DNA from: Casuarina equisetifolia
Lineage: Eukaryota > Streptophyta > Magnoliopsida > Fagales > Casuarinaceae
Direction of reading: 5' to 3'
DNA: 64,000 bases
NCBI GenBank assembly: GCA_028551475.1
Contig: CM052354.1
Coordinates: 27,117,258 to 27,181,257, forward strand
Part shown: positions 38,401-50,361 of the stretch, piece after piece
Numbering within the stretch: position 1 is the stretch's first letter
How the letters are laid out: every line of letters begins with the position of its first letter
The notes under the pieces: generated by a model
What the model saw: the letters and a program-made list of their open reading frames with translations, nothing else
Database searches by the model: none
Told to the model about the DNA's origin: nothing
Translations under genes and position numbers: made by a program

Positions 38401-39294
38401 GACAAAGGTAACTTGATAAAAATTACAATGATAACATGTGCTGACAAAAAATTAACCTGTTTCTCAAGCTCCCTAGCTCTGGCCTCTGCTTGCTCACGTC
38501 TTTCTTCTGCAGCTCTAAGCTGTACAGCATCTCAGGTATCAATACTAATGTCACATACAGTGTAGACATAGAACTGAATTTTTTCTTTCTTTTTTTTAAT
38601 CTTTTTTGATTTTAGACTGCATACCTTCTCAATTACAGCCTCATTTTCTTCTTGTAGCATGTCAAGCTGCAATTAAAACATGTTAGCATTGAAACCACTG
38701 CTTCATGAATTACATTTTAAATTCCACAAAACAACGTTTTAAAGATGGAAAAAACCATATAAAGTTTCCTTCAGCAAATTTCAAACGCTGTCCATGACAG
38801 CTATCAACAAAAAATTTGTGGATAAGAACTACATACTTCATCACGAAGTGAAGAAGCTTCACGCTGATCTCCTGTATCTTTCGAGTTAGGAAGTGCAATC
38901 TCTGGTGTAAACCTGCATTGTTAGACCAGCAATAACATCTAAGCAATAGATTGCATAAGTTCAAATGTCCACCAAAAGTCCCTAGAAAACAGAGTTGATA
39001 AACTACTCATCAGAGAGCAGATGAATGAAACTGCTACGTAATTGTAGAGACCACAATGCATAACATAAACAAGGGCAAACCCACAAATTTGATTCATACA
39101 TAGAGGAAATGTATCCCCACAGACCACCGTTGGATGGCCAGAATTAAAAAATGCAGTGCAATGAAAGTTGGCAGATGCTGCTTTCTATCACAATAAGGAA
39201 CTGCTCATTTTAAAACAGTCCTTGGCAGAAGTGAAGATGCTGTACAAAGATGACTTGTGTAAGGTGCACCAAAGTTTAGGATTAGCAAGTATTC
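32455..39294. repeat. Segmental duplication, right copy (pairs with 24720-29133)
   Basis: Contains SCD2 exons 3-17 with introns and 3' flank. It is the complete copy: it retains about 33210-33470, 33613-35418 and 36319-36610, all missing from the left copy. Confidence 0.9.
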
Positions 39295-40817
39295 ATAAAG
39301 GGAAAGAAGATTCATCCCACCAGAGGTGTAGCATATAACTATAGATAAGAGAGCTAAAAGAATAGGATTTCAACCGTAAAAGGCACATGAAAGCATGTCA
39401 TTCTACTAAAACTGGGAGAGAAAACGAGGGTATGGTAACAATAGATGCTAAGCCCTTCATGCGTTAAGAGGAACGAGTGAAAATTATGAGCCCTAGCAAG
39501 CTATTCTGGTAATGTTTGACTCAGTAATGAAATGTATAAAACATGTTTAGAGGAGGGTAACATATCCAACTCAGCATTACAGCATCCCTAATGACTACTT
39601 TAAGTACTTACTTTTTGACAAGGACTAGAACAATTCGCTCCTCAGTCCAAAAAAAAAAACAAAAAAGTCAATAGTAGAATATGGTATACACGAATACTGA
39701 CGAAAACCAGGGTGATGACTTATGTAGCGAAGTTTTGCATGCATTATCTATCTCTAGTAACCTACTCCCAACAGATATTTTAGCCCATTGACCAGAAGTA
39801 TAAACAACCAGCCACTTCACAAAGTTCAAATAATCAAGGGAGATTTAAAGCAAACCTTAAAATATTTATGGTACAAGAACTCCAAAGTAACAAACACACA
39901 GCATATGTACCTTTTCTCTCTATTCCTACTAGTAGGAGGGTCGATCGGTGGTATGTTCATTGGAGTTCTTAGGGAGGATTTGGTAGGCGGCACATAGTTC
40001 GTTGACCGAACTGACATTGATGGTCTTCCGGTGGACGTCGATCGAACTGAAGGAACATGCTCTACAAAGTTCCGACCTATCTAATTAAAATACCAGACAA
40101 ACAATTAGCTAATCTTGCACCGACTATTCCCATATGACAACCTGACAGCACCAAAGCCAGTGTTGCAAAGTTCACTCAGAAAGAGATTTGCATTAATCGA
40201 AGAACAAAATTATGATCAAAATTGATATTGTTAGTGAAATTAACTTCGAAACGTATCCGGTTGGTATTATTCAGTTTTCCAAAAACAAAAATCTGTAAAA
40301 AATAATAATTGAAAAGAAATTAAAGACAAATTCTCTGGAAAACTTCATTTCTGCAGAATTCGAATCATTTAAATCCAAATTCAACCTATTTTAGTCAACA
40401 TCGGATTCAAGAATACGCTATACGAGCCACAATTCTCGAAGTTACCGCAGGTGACGGAGATCGATTCGGCCGAGCTACCGAAATTGCTGGAATAGAACTA
40501 GCAATATTATTATTATTACTGTTGACGCTGGAGAGAGATGAGTGAGAAGGTGGGGCCGCGAATCGGAACCCAAGAACATCGTCGTCGTCGTCGTCCTCCT
40601 CCTCGACGTTGGTCTGTGAAGCCATGACCTTCGCCAGGCGCTGCGCCGCGACCTTAGCGGCGGCGTTTTGGGTGCGCTTGACGGTGGAGAATCCGGTGGC
40701 CCCATGCCGAGAGTGTGGGTGCGCCGGAGACATCCCCGGCGACGACGACCCCGTGCTGCTCGAACCCCCGCTTTGCTGCCGCCCGTACACTGGACTTGGA
40801 GCCCTCCTCCAATCCAT
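33018..40817 (-). CDS. SCD2: Coiled-coil protein SCD2 (STOMATAL CYTOKINESIS DEFECTIVE 2)
   Basis: Intact 17-exon gene. Exons: 40817-40446, 40080-39911, 38912-38837, 38666-38625, 38519-38457, 37300-37251, 37172-37145, 36758-36684, 36587-36477, 36399-36339, 35963-35847, 35738-35620, 35338-35269, 34786-34745, 34269-34229, 33722-33596 and 33154-33018. Total 1701 bases, 566 aa; every junction keeps phase by eye. The family product works with SCD1 in clathrin-linked vesicle trafficking during cytokinesis and cell expansion. The N-terminus is Ser/Pro-rich ([13 protein letters not shown]) with an Asp run. A coiled coil ([20 protein letters not shown]) precedes the conserved C-terminal half ([42 protein letters not shown]). 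The ATG at 40817 is chosen because [14 protein letters not shown] resembles the Arabidopsis start; upstream in-frame sequence is low-complexity leader. The exon 11/12 junction needs donor AA|GTTAGT and acceptor CCAG|ATGGC. Confidence 0.93.
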
Positions 40818-40832
40818 ATGTATTTGAATTCC

Positions 40833-40990
40833 TATATATATATATATATATATACACACACAATTGTATATATGTACGTGAGAGTGTAGTAGTTCTGGAG
40901 TGACGCCGATATTTTTATCGGAGCTAGATTTTCTCGATAAAGTCGAAGGAAAATCGGAGCGGGAGAGAGAGAGAGAAAGCGAGAGAGACG
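40833..40990. repeat. TA and GA simple repeats in the SCD2 leader
   Basis: A (TA)n run at about 40833-40852 lies 16 bases upstream of the SCD2 ATG, and a (GA)n tract lies at about 40962-40988. They fall in the presumed 5' leader/promoter of SCD2 and create an artificial upstream in-frame extension of its reading frame. Confidence 0.8.
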
Positions 40991-42440
40991 CACAGAAACA
41001 GAAGGCAGGGCTTCGAGGATCGATGGCCACGAAGAAATACAGCGACCAAACGACGACGTTGTCCCCGGATCGACAACGATGCGCGTTACGCGGTCGGGAG
41101 AGCATTAGTGCCAGATGGATACGGGGCCCACCGATAATGCTGGATCTAAAGCAGATGATGACGTGTGAAATAAGTTGGCGTGGGTGGACCCCACTCTTTG
41201 GCTGCATGGTAATTTGTGGCGGTCAACTCTGGAACTGTACCTGATCGAATGGTTGAAACTTCCGCAACTGTACGAAAACTACCGCAGAAGGACGATGTTC
41301 AGCCCCCTGTCCTCTCTCATTCAATGCCAGCTTCCTTACCGGTAACCGTACAGTTGTGGGGACGAACAACTCTCAATAGAAATGTTTCTCAAGATAATAT
41401 AATTTTGTTGCCTTTTGACTTAATCTTAAGACATTTTATTCTTAATCTTAATAAGATTACCAGATCATTGTGTTTATCTCAAATACAAGAAATACAAAAG
41501 GTAACCTCTAATTTCGGTATATTCGTGAATGATTAATCCTTTGAAAAAAAAAATTACTTCAAAAACAAGCTATTTTTCTATGATTGCGATACTATTACGA
41601 TATAATCTTGATTGAAAAGATTACATTCTCCTGCGATTTTAAAGAATGATTAAAAAGACTTCATGATGGCCATAAATCCGTTGCTTGAAGCTTACATGAA
41701 TTGCCAAAAAGCGAATGAAGCTTGTTTTCACCTAAAACAAGACTTTTTGAGTCCCAGATGCAGCAGCCTGTGGCCGAGGATGGTCAACTAATTGTATTCC
41801 ACACCAAACCCCGTGGAAAGCTTCAAAATGCCGTGGAATTGAAGGTAGACCAGAATAGGATGTGAAAGAGGGCCTGCGAAGCTTCTCCGAGCATGGAAGC
41901 CTGGTAAATGCAGCGTAGGCTGACGTCCCTGCTTACCTTAACTATGTCTTGCGTGGTCAACAGTTTAGAAGTTCCGGCTTTAGGTTAAGTTCCCCAGTCA
42001 ACTGGAGAAAGTCTAATTAAAAAATGACAAAAAAAAAAGAATAATCATCATCATAATTGTCAAAAAAAAAAAAAAAACTTAAAGAAATAATTTTAAAGTT
42101 AATTCAAAATTTTAAATAAGACTTCTGTCATTTAAGCTTTAGCTTGTATGCGATTTTTGTTCTGCACATATAGTGCTATATACATTCTTAAACCTTTGTG
42201 CCAGAAGGTTTAAAGACTTATATCAAATGTATCTTGCACGATAATATAGAGACGAGAATATAAAATGGAGAATTAACAATTTATTGTGTATTTCATGATT
42301 GTTTTTCATATGAGTGGTCTACCATGAAAACGAGAGGAAGGAAGGAGGAAAGGAAAAAGGATTGGTCAAACGTTATGAATAGAAGAGTCGACGCCGTAAA
42401 CCAACCGAACACCGGAGGGTGAAGTCTCCACGCAAAGCGA
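40991..42440. other. Divergent intergenic region between SCD2 and the phosphate carrier
   Basis: A head-to-head spacer holding promoter sequence for both genes. From about 41735 it belongs to the phosphate-carrier tandem unit and recurs near 46600-46960. No coding feature is seen; poly-A runs lie at about 42025-42080. Confidence 0.5.
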
Positions 42441-42447
42441 TATAAAA
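42441..42447 (+). promoter_or_regulatory. TATA box of the phosphate carrier gene
   Basis: TATAAAA in the context 'agcgatataaaagagg', 136 bases upstream of the ATG at 42577. This allows a leader of roughly 100 bases. The equivalent TATAAAA is conserved in the tandem copy at 47118-47124. Confidence 0.6.
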
Positions 42448-42576
42448 GAGGAGACTCCCGGGAACCTGGGACGTGCGGTTTGAAGAGCCATACAAATTCG
42501 ATTCTCGCCCTCCAAACACTTCTGGGGAAGTGAGAGAAAGGATTTAAAGCTCGAAAGACAAATTCTTTGCACAGAT

Positions 42577-45213
42577 ATGTCTCTACACGACGACTCTCGC
42601 AACTCTCTCATTCCTGCTTTCCTCTACTCTTCTTCTTCTTCCTCGTTGTTGAAGAAAACGAATTCGTTTGGTCATGGATCGTCATCGTTGCCGAAGCGTT
42701 TCGTGGTTCCGGCACCGAAGGAAAGCATCGAGATGTACTCGCCGGCTTACTATGCTGCATGCGGGGTCGGTGGCAGCCTTTGCTGTAGTCTCACGCACAC
42801 CGCCGTCACTCCCCTTGACGTTGTCAAGTGCAACACGCAGGTCTCTCTCTCATTTGCTCCCTCCTACTAAGCTTTAATCAATTGTTTAGCTAGTTAACCA
42901 TCTGCCTCAATCATTTGTTTCACTTAATAGTTTTCTCGGTTTTGTTACAAGAACTCGGAACTTATCATCAATGGCGTCATCAGTGACGTAGAATTCTGTT
43001 TTTGATTGGAAATGCATTTACAATCTTCGGATGAGGAATTTCATAAGAGGTGATCACATATGAATTAGCGAAAGAGACAGAGTTTGCAGTGAGATTGATG
43101 TTGACTGTTAAACTTCATTGCAACTTTCGCTGGGTTTTGTTTTTTGGGTCTTACATTTGGACCGTTCTAACGTATTTTGGTCGTGGGTTAAAACTACCCG
43201 TTGAACGGATTAGCGAAAAGTTTTGAACTTTCAAAAGTCGGAGGCGGCTAAGGCCGAAGCTTCTTTCCCAACTTCGTGGGTCACAAGTTGGAGTTCTAAG
43301 CAATACTACTTATCTGAGCTAGACCATGGCCTGCAATTTATCCATTTCTTTAATCAATTATTTTTTATTTGAACATACTTCAAATACTCCAAGACTAATT
43401 GATGAGAACTGTTAGAAAGATTTGGTCCTTAAAAGTGAGACATCCCATTTACAAGAAGGAAACTTCATATCTTTTACAATACAAATTAAAGTTCCTAGAA
43501 TCTGGTCGAGATTATGTATTTTTATAGCCCATTGCGCCATTGGAATAGGACATAGGTTTCACGTTTTTAATATCTGCAGATTGACCCAGTGAAATACAAG
43601 AACGCCTCCTCCGGGTTTGGAGTTTTGCTGAGGGAGCAGGGAGTTAGAGGTTTGTTTAAAGGTTGGGCGCCCACTATGCTTGGTTATGGTGCGCAAGGTG
43701 CCTGCAAGTACGGATTTTATGAGTTCTTTAAGAAGTACTACTCGGACATTGCTGGGCCTGAGTATGCAGCCAAGTACAAAACCTTGATCTACCTGGCTGG
43801 TTCTGCATCTGCTGAAGTGATTGCTGATGTTGCCCTCTGCCCCATGGAGGCGGTGAAAGTTCGTGTCCAAACTCAGCCTGGGTTCGCCCGGGGTTTGTCA
43901 GATGGATTACCCAAGTTCGTCAAGTCCGAAGGAGCACTCGGGTATTGAACGATGCAAAAAACTACTGCTTTGTTATGTAGTATCTGTAGAATGTACTCAC
44001 TTTTTGGATTTTAGTCTGATCATTGTTTGATTGTGCAGCTTATACAAAGGGCTTGTTCCTCTCTGGGGACGTCAAATCCCTTGTAAGTCGAAGCATTTTT
44101 ATTGTTTCATCGTAGTTTTTTGGTTATATACTTGATCTTCTTCTCTTTTATTCTATCTATCAGCTCAGGTATGGAAGGAAGTTTTAATTTTGTTGGTCTT
44201 TGGACATAAATCTCAGATCATAAGTACACAGCTCCATTGCTCTGTGCAATTGCAATTTTATTTTGTGGTTGGTTGAAACATTTAGTTGTTATCTGGTTTA
44301 GAAAGGTTGTTTGTTGTTGTTTAAACGGGGCATTAATTAATGTGTTTGTGATGCATGATCAAAATAAGTGACTAGGAGTGATCATTCTCTGGAAAATGTC
44401 CAGCCGTAGCAAGTAGAGTTTTTTATTTGTACCTTTTATTTGTCTATTTCAAGCTACCCTTGCATGATTGTTGTTGTAAGGGTAGCAGCAAGAAATGAAT
44501 CTTAAATTTCCTCTAATTAGGACGTTTCTGATGATCAACGAGCAGATACCATGATGAAATTTGCATCCTTTGAGACAATTGTGGAGCTCGTGTACAAGCA
44601 TGCCATCCCGACCCCAAAAGACCAGTGCAGCAAAAGTTTGCAGCTTGGGGTGAGCTTTGCTAGTGGATACGTGGCTGGTATCTTCTGTGCTCTTGTCTCA
44701 CACCCGGCTGACAATCTAGTCTCCTTCCTCAACAATGCCAAGGGTGCAACTGTTGGTGATGTGCGTGAATTCTTTGCAGAGAACTTGAAGAATATACCTA
44801 TAGCTGCTGCATATATTCTATCGCCTATGTATCTACATATTTCTTCTCATATTCTCACATTGTTTGCTGCATTTGTCTGTTGCAGGCTGTAAAGAATCTA
44901 GGATTATGGGGCCTTTTTACCCGTGGCCTTCCTCTTCGTATAGTCATGATTGGAACCCTCACAGGAGCCCAATGGGGGATTTATGATGCTTTCAAAGTTT
45001 TTGTTGGGCTGTAAGCTTCTTCTTTCTGCATTTGATGAGATTGTTTTATGCTTTGCTGCGCTCTTTCTTCTCTAACATGCTTGAACAGTTCATTCGACGG
45101 AATTATGCTCTCCATGATTGTTCAATCATGACATTTGTCTTGTTGTTTTCAGGCCAACTACTGGTAGTGCTTTTGCTCCTGCTGTTGCTGCCACTGCGCC
45201 TGCAAAGATATGA
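42577..45213 (+). CDS. PHT3: Mitochondrial phosphate carrier (PHT3/MPT type)
   Basis: Inner-membrane carrier that imports inorganic phosphate into the mitochondrial matrix for ATP synthesis. Intact six-exon gene: 42577-42840, 43580-43941, 44039-44082, 44546-44760, 44886-45010 and 45153-45213; 1071 bases, 356 aa, in phase throughout. A Ser-rich presequence ([20 protein letters not shown]) precedes three mitochondrial-carrier repeats. Signature PX[DE]XX[KR]-type motifs: [11 protein letters not shown] in repeat 1, [15 protein letters not shown] in repeat 2 and [12 protein letters not shown] in repeat 3. Other family marks are [40 protein letters not shown] and [20 protein letters not shown]. The family is usually about 360-375 aa. 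It is divergent from SCD2 and tandem with a broken copy at 47240. Position beside SCD2 favours MPT2/PHT3;2 orthology, but the isoform is not certain. Confidence 0.95.
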
Positions 45214-46600
45214 ACAAGTGAGGGCCCATAATCAAACGTTACCAAAGGGTTTTCGTTTTCTCCAGTTTTCTTTTTGACCGATCAAACATTACTTTATGCA
45301 TATGCCTTATTTAGTGCATGAGGGGATGATTTGATTGCATCCTCCAACAAGAAAATATGATTTTCCATTACTAGTTTGTTATTGTAAAAATCCACACTTG
45401 ACAAACAATTATCGCCGTTTGTATTGGTTATAGTGAAAAACTCTTTACATGAATAGAAAGAACCAAGAAACCGAGAGCAACGGCTATGAATAAGAACACA
45501 AACTCTTCCACACAGAGACATTTTATATATAAAGAGAAACACTTGAATGGTCTACGCTGCGGCATGGGTCACTGTTGGGCTGCACCACCTAGACTAGGCT
45601 GATGCAAGCCGCCCAGCTTGCTGCTACGTCAGGTCTCTTCTTGGCGCGGGAAGAATGTACGCTGAAGTGAAGTTCATCTTGTCCAGACATAAAACAGTAG
45701 TTTCCATCTCGCAATTCGGACCTGTCTTTTAATAAAATGAACAATTTCCATGAAGCAATTTACCGATCAAAATTTAAAATCCGAAAGCTTCAGGATCTGA
45801 ATCTTCGCCAAATTTTCCGAGCCACCTCTGCAGTGAGGTTGGTCCCTGTTTTGGTTTTCTCTACAATACAAAAGAAAAGGAAAAAAAGCAACAACGTTGG
45901 GATTGCAAAGCTGATTATGTCTTCTGTTTAAAGTAAAATTACAATTACAGCAAAATACGGTTGAAGTGAATGGTTCACTTTGTTGGATATAAGGAAACAG
46001 AGCTGTTAAATATTTTCTCACTTCGGATGTAAGGCATCAAGGGAGTATTCTTTTTTCACATTCGTCATTTCTTGGGGCAGATGAAGAACAACGTTTCAAA
46101 CAAACCGAGACCGCTTACTGATAAACTGAGATAGAAAAGCTTCCTCAGTGTATTGAACTCATAAAAGCTCAAAATCTCCCCCGGTCGAACAGGGGACTTC
46201 AGATTGAACCTCACCTCTCGGACTATGGAGATCGGTTCTTTATCTCAGATTTAACCATTGAACCAAGTAATATATTGTTAAGAACAAATGAGACCCACCA
46301 GTTTACTTTGAAAAGCATGATCTTCTTGGGCACCAAATCTCCACGGTGTTCACAGACTAAGAGAAAGGAAGATCGTTGCAAGGTAGATGTTCTATCCTTC
46401 AATCAATCCAGAAGACTACTTCGATGCGCTTATGGTTGCATGTCAGTATCATCTCCAACAACACCAAAGATCTCGATCAAAGAAGTCTCTGCTGCTTCTT
46501 GAAGAAAGGAAAGGAAAGGAAAAGAAAAGAAAAATTTCGCTGGTCTTTGCTTTGCATTCTTGTATTGTTATTTTGCATGCATGCTCCCCATGATTGAACG
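45214..46600. other. 3' flank of the phosphate carrier, with a tRNA-like/SINE-like segment
   Basis: Non-coding. On the minus strand about 46290-46170 carries an A-box-like 'tggttcaatggttaaatc' and a B-box-like 'gaggttcaatctgaag', possibly a short SINE; the same segment recurs at about 53670-53800 in unit 2. It ends in a short GGAAA tract (46503-46530). No gene is supported. Confidence 0.4.
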
Positions 46601-47239
46601 GATTTTAAGTTCCACATGAGTGGCCTCTGGCCGAGGGTACTCGACTACCTTGCATTCCACACCAAACCCCGTGGAAAGCTTAAAAATAACGTGGAATTGA
46701 AGGATTGAACGGCAGTGGACCAGAATAGGATGTGAACGAGGGCCGACGAAGGTTATCTGAGGATGGAAAAAGCCTAGTAAATGCAGTGGGATCCCGATGC
46801 GTTACGTCTTCGCTTACCAAACAAAGGCAAAGGCTCACGTACTTGCTTACCTAAACTCTGCGTTGCCTTCGCTTCGCAAGCCATGGCTCACGTCCCTGCT
46901 TACCTAAACTATGTTTTACGGAGTCAGGAGTTTAGAAGCCTCAAGTTTTCCATTAATTCTTTGCATATTTTATAATTTTTTAACATATGAGTGGTCTACC
47001 ATGAAAACGAAAGAAAGGAGGGAGGAAAGGAAAAAGGATTCGTTAAAGGTTATTGAAAGAGTGGTCGACGCCGTAAGCCAACTGAGCATCGGAGGGTGAA
47101 GTCGCAGCGTAAAGCGCTATAAAAGAGAGAGCCCCGGGAAGCTGGGACGTGCGGTTTGAGGAGCCATACAAATTCGATTCTCGCCCTTCAAACACATTTG
47201 GGGAAGTGAGAGAAAGGATTTAAAATATTTTGCAGAGAA

Positions 47240-48503
47240 ATGTCTCTGCATGACGCCTCTCGCAACTCTCTCATTCCTGCTTTCCTCTACTCTTCTTCTT
47301 CTTCTTCTTCCTCCTCGTTGAAGAAGACGAATTTGTTTGGTTTGGACACGTTGAGGATGCCGAGTGCTCATGGATCGTCATCTTTGCCTAAGCGTTTCGT
47401 GGTTCCGACACCGAAGGAGGGCATCGAGATGTACTCGCCGGCTTTCTATGTGGCATGCACGGTCGGTGGCGTCCTTTGCTGTGGTCTCACCCACACCGCT
47501 GTCACTCCCCTTGACATTGTCAAATGCAACACGCGGGTCTCTCTCTCTCTCTCACTCATTTGCTCCCTCCTACTAAGCTTTAATCAATTGTTTAGCTAGT
47601 TAACCATCTGCCCTCAATCATTTGTTTAACTTATTGATAAATTTCTCGGTTTTGTCACAAAAACTCAGAACTTTTCCCAATGCCGTCATTCGTGACGTTG
47701 AATTCTGTTTGTGACTGGACATGCAATTCTAGATGATGAGATTAATTGTATATGTATTTATACATGCATGTATATTCGATTGTTGCAATCTTGGTATGAG
47801 GCCTTTCATAAGAAGTTAATCACAACGTGGGTATTCTGCAGATACCATGATGAAATTTGCATCCTTTGAGACAATTGTGGAGCTCGTGTACAAGCATGCC
47901 ATCCCGACCCCAAAAGACCAGTGCAGCAAAAGTTTGCAGCTTGGGGTGAGCTTTGCTAGTGGATACGTGGCTGGTATCTTCTGTGCTATTGTCTCACACC
48001 CTGCTGACAATCTTGTCTCTTTCCTCAACAATGCGAAGGGTGCAACTGTTGGTGATGTGCATGAATTCTTTGCATAGAACTCGAAGAATATACCTATAGC
48101 TGCATATATTCTATCGCCTATGTATCTACATATTTCTCATATTCTCACATTGTTTGCTGCATTTGTCTGTTACAGGCTGTAAAGAATCTAGGATTATGGG
48201 GCCTTTTTACCTGTGGCCTTCCTCTTCGTATAGTCATGATTGGAACCCTCACAGGAGCCCAATGGGGGATTTATGATGCTTTCAAAGTTTTTGTTGGGCT
48301 GTAAGCTTCTTCTTTCTGCATTTGATGAGATTGTTTTATGCTTTACTGCGCTCTTTGTTCTCTAACATGCTTGAAAAGTTCATTCGACAGAATTATACTC
48401 TCCATGATTGTTCAATCATGACATTTGTCTTGTTGTTTTCAGGCCAACTACTGGTAGTGCTCCTGCTCCTGCTGTTGCTGCCACTGCGCCTACAAAGATC
48501 TGA
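47240..48503 (+). pseudogene. Mitochondrial phosphate carrier tandem copy, lacking exons 2 and 3
   Basis: Exon 1 (47240-47536) is open and nearly identical to the intact gene, with a longer Ser run and the inserted FGLDTLRMPSAH. Exons 4-6 follow at 47842-48056, 48176-48300 and 48443-48503. Exons 2 and 3 and their introns are gone: intron 1 runs straight into the acceptor of exon 4 (CTGCAG|ATACCATG). Splicing exon 1 to exon 4 puts exon 4 out of frame and meets a stop at once. Repeats 1b-2 of the carrier fold, including the second signature motif, are missing, so no working carrier can be made. Also changed: the last exon-1 codon (Gln to Arg) and LFTRG to LFTCG in exon 5. The TATA box is retained, so it may still be transcribed. 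Confidence 0.92.
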
Positions 48504-48666
48504 ACAAGTGAGGGCCAATAGTGAAACGTTACCAAAGGGTTTTCGTTTTCTCCAGTTTTCTTTTTGACCGATAAAATAGTATTTGTGTTGTTGAAGCATA
48601 TGCCTTATTTAATGCATGAGGGGATGATTTGATTGCACACTCAAACAAAACAATATTATTTAGTGC

Positions 48667-49074
48667 TGTTAGAGGACTAACGAGGCTGTCGTGCACCACA
48701 AGGATAGCTATCAGAGCACTGCATAGCTGGAGAGCAGAAAGTCTGTAGTAGAGTTACGTGGAGTGCAAGTTTTATTAAGAGATGTTAGGATGTGTCATAG
48801 TGTGGTTATTAAAGTCTGCCTTTGTAACAGGTGTTGGGCATGTGTCTGTAGTGTCAGTAGAAATTGTAGTATAAAAGACTAATGTTATGTGATGGGAAGG
48901 GGTTGTGGTTGTCATCTAGCTAGAGTTTTGTAAGGCCCTTTTTGTAAGCTTTGAATGTAGTAAAGTGAGAAGCTGTAGAACCATTTTCTACCAACCCGAT
49001 TGTGTGTGTGTGATCCCTAGACTCGCTTTCCAGATTCAGATTCCAACTATAAATCTCAAATTTAAGTTTCTTTA
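48667..49074 (+). repeat. 5' LTR of the 48.7-52.8 kb copia element
   Basis: 408 bp, begins TGTTAGAGG, preceded by AGTGC. Its last dinucleotide is TA where the partner LTR has the canonical CA, a later mutation. The primer site starts two bases downstream. Confidence 0.92.
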
Positions 49075-49119
49075 GTGGTATTAGAGCCATGTTTTGTCCT
49101 CTGATGATCCTAATGCAGT

Positions 49120-50357
49120 TTAATTGACATACTCAAACTGCATAGAAAAACTTCTAGTATTCTTCATGTCGATGATAACTATTTCTTTGTCTTTAGTTCT
49201 TTCCTCAAATATCTTGCATTGCCTTTCTTTAAAGAGAAAAACATAGCCTTTCTCCATCATTTGACCTATACTTAACAAATTAAATTCTAATCCTAGTACT
49301 AACAATACATTTCTTACCTATTTGACTCCGTAAGGGGTCTTTATAGAAATTGTTCCCTTGCCAAAATTATTAATATATTTGTCATCACCCAATCACACCT
49401 TAAATTTGAAATTGCTGTCAAGTGAGCTAAATATATGCTTATGAGGTGTCATATGGTTAGTTAGCCATTGTCAACATACCACATATTAGGATTTGTGCAG
49501 GCAACAGATAAACTAGCAAAGAACAGAGTTGCTTCTGTAGATGATTCATCACTTTCGACGATATTTGCTTGCTGATTCACTTTATTTCTATAGTTTTTTT
49601 CTACATGGCCAAACTTTTGACAAAACTTGCATTGAGGTTTCCCTTTATGCTATCAATACTTTTCTAGATGATTCGTTCTCTTACAGACTTTGCAAGGTGG
49701 GTTTTTACCTCTAGTTTAAGCAAAACGATATGTATTACGAGTGTTCTCATTATCTGTTTTAGACTCCAGACTGGCCTTATCTTTGAATACCGATTCTAAT
49801 GGTGCCTTCTTACTTATTCTACACATAATTCTTTTCTCAAAAGCTTCTAACGTTCCCATTAATTCAGAAATTGACATATTAGCAAAATCTTTTGTTTCTT
49901 CTATAACGAGCACAACTGCATCAAATTTGTCATCAAGGCTAATTAGGATTTTTTTCTATTACTTGAGAATCTGGTAGTTCCTCCCTAAGTGCCTAACTTG
50001 ATTGACCACTACATTAACCCGTGCATAATACTCTACAACAGTTTCATTATCCTCCATATTTAGCATTTCAAAGAGCTTTTTTTAAACTTTGAAGTCGAAT
50101 AGCATGCACCTTAGGAGTCCCAAGGAACTCATTCTGGAGTGTGGTCCATAGCTATTGTAGACTCGATATAGTGGAGATGCAGTTGAATATAGAGTCGGTG
50201 ATGGCCAGTTGTAGTAGAAACAAGATTCTCATCTCCTTGTCTTGATTCCTCCTATGGCATTCTCATTCAATTGCTGAGAGTGTTGCTTCATCTTCAACTC
50301 TAGGAATACCTTGTTCAACAATGTCCCACAGACCTTGACACTTTAAGTAAGTGGTCA
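49120..50357 (-). pseudogene. Inverted copia gag-protease segment
   Basis: Read on the minus strand from 50357 to 49120: gag (TTYLKCQGLWDIVEQG near 50350-50300, then TLQNEFLGTPKVHAIRL near 50140-50090), the gag C-terminus (49913-49716), two knuckle-like CX2C runs (about 49690-49610), then the pre-integrase NLLSIGQMMEKGY (49305-49240). This is the normal 5'-to-3' order of copia gag-protease, in the opposite orientation to the LTR polarity and the pol part. Confidence 0.88.
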
Positions 50358-50361
50358 TGTG

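Larger units (their letters stand above)
41735..46600. repeat. Phosphate-carrier tandem duplication, unit 1
   Basis: Starts near 'ggccgagg.t..tc.acta' (41775) and runs through the gene to the 'gaagaaaggaaagg' tail and 'catgattgaac' near 46600. Unit 2 begins at about 46600 with the same phrases and carries the same order: upstream block, gene, downstream block. The units are now interrupted by unit 2's insertions. Confidence 0.85.

Noticed and set aside
40818..41207. Extension of the SCD2 reading frame upstream to an earlier ATG (266-codon frame starting 41207)
   Set aside because: The upstream part is translated TA and GA simple repeat. The family start resembles MDWRR at 40817, so this is treated as leader.
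42366..42611. Minus-strand frame opposite the phosphate carrier leader (and the equivalent near 47117-47371)
   Set aside because: Antisense shadow of the promoter and first exon; similar in both units only because the DNA is duplicated.
47240..48503. Second functional phosphate carrier
   Set aside because: Exons 2 and 3 are absent and joining exon 1 to exon 4 gives an immediate stop.
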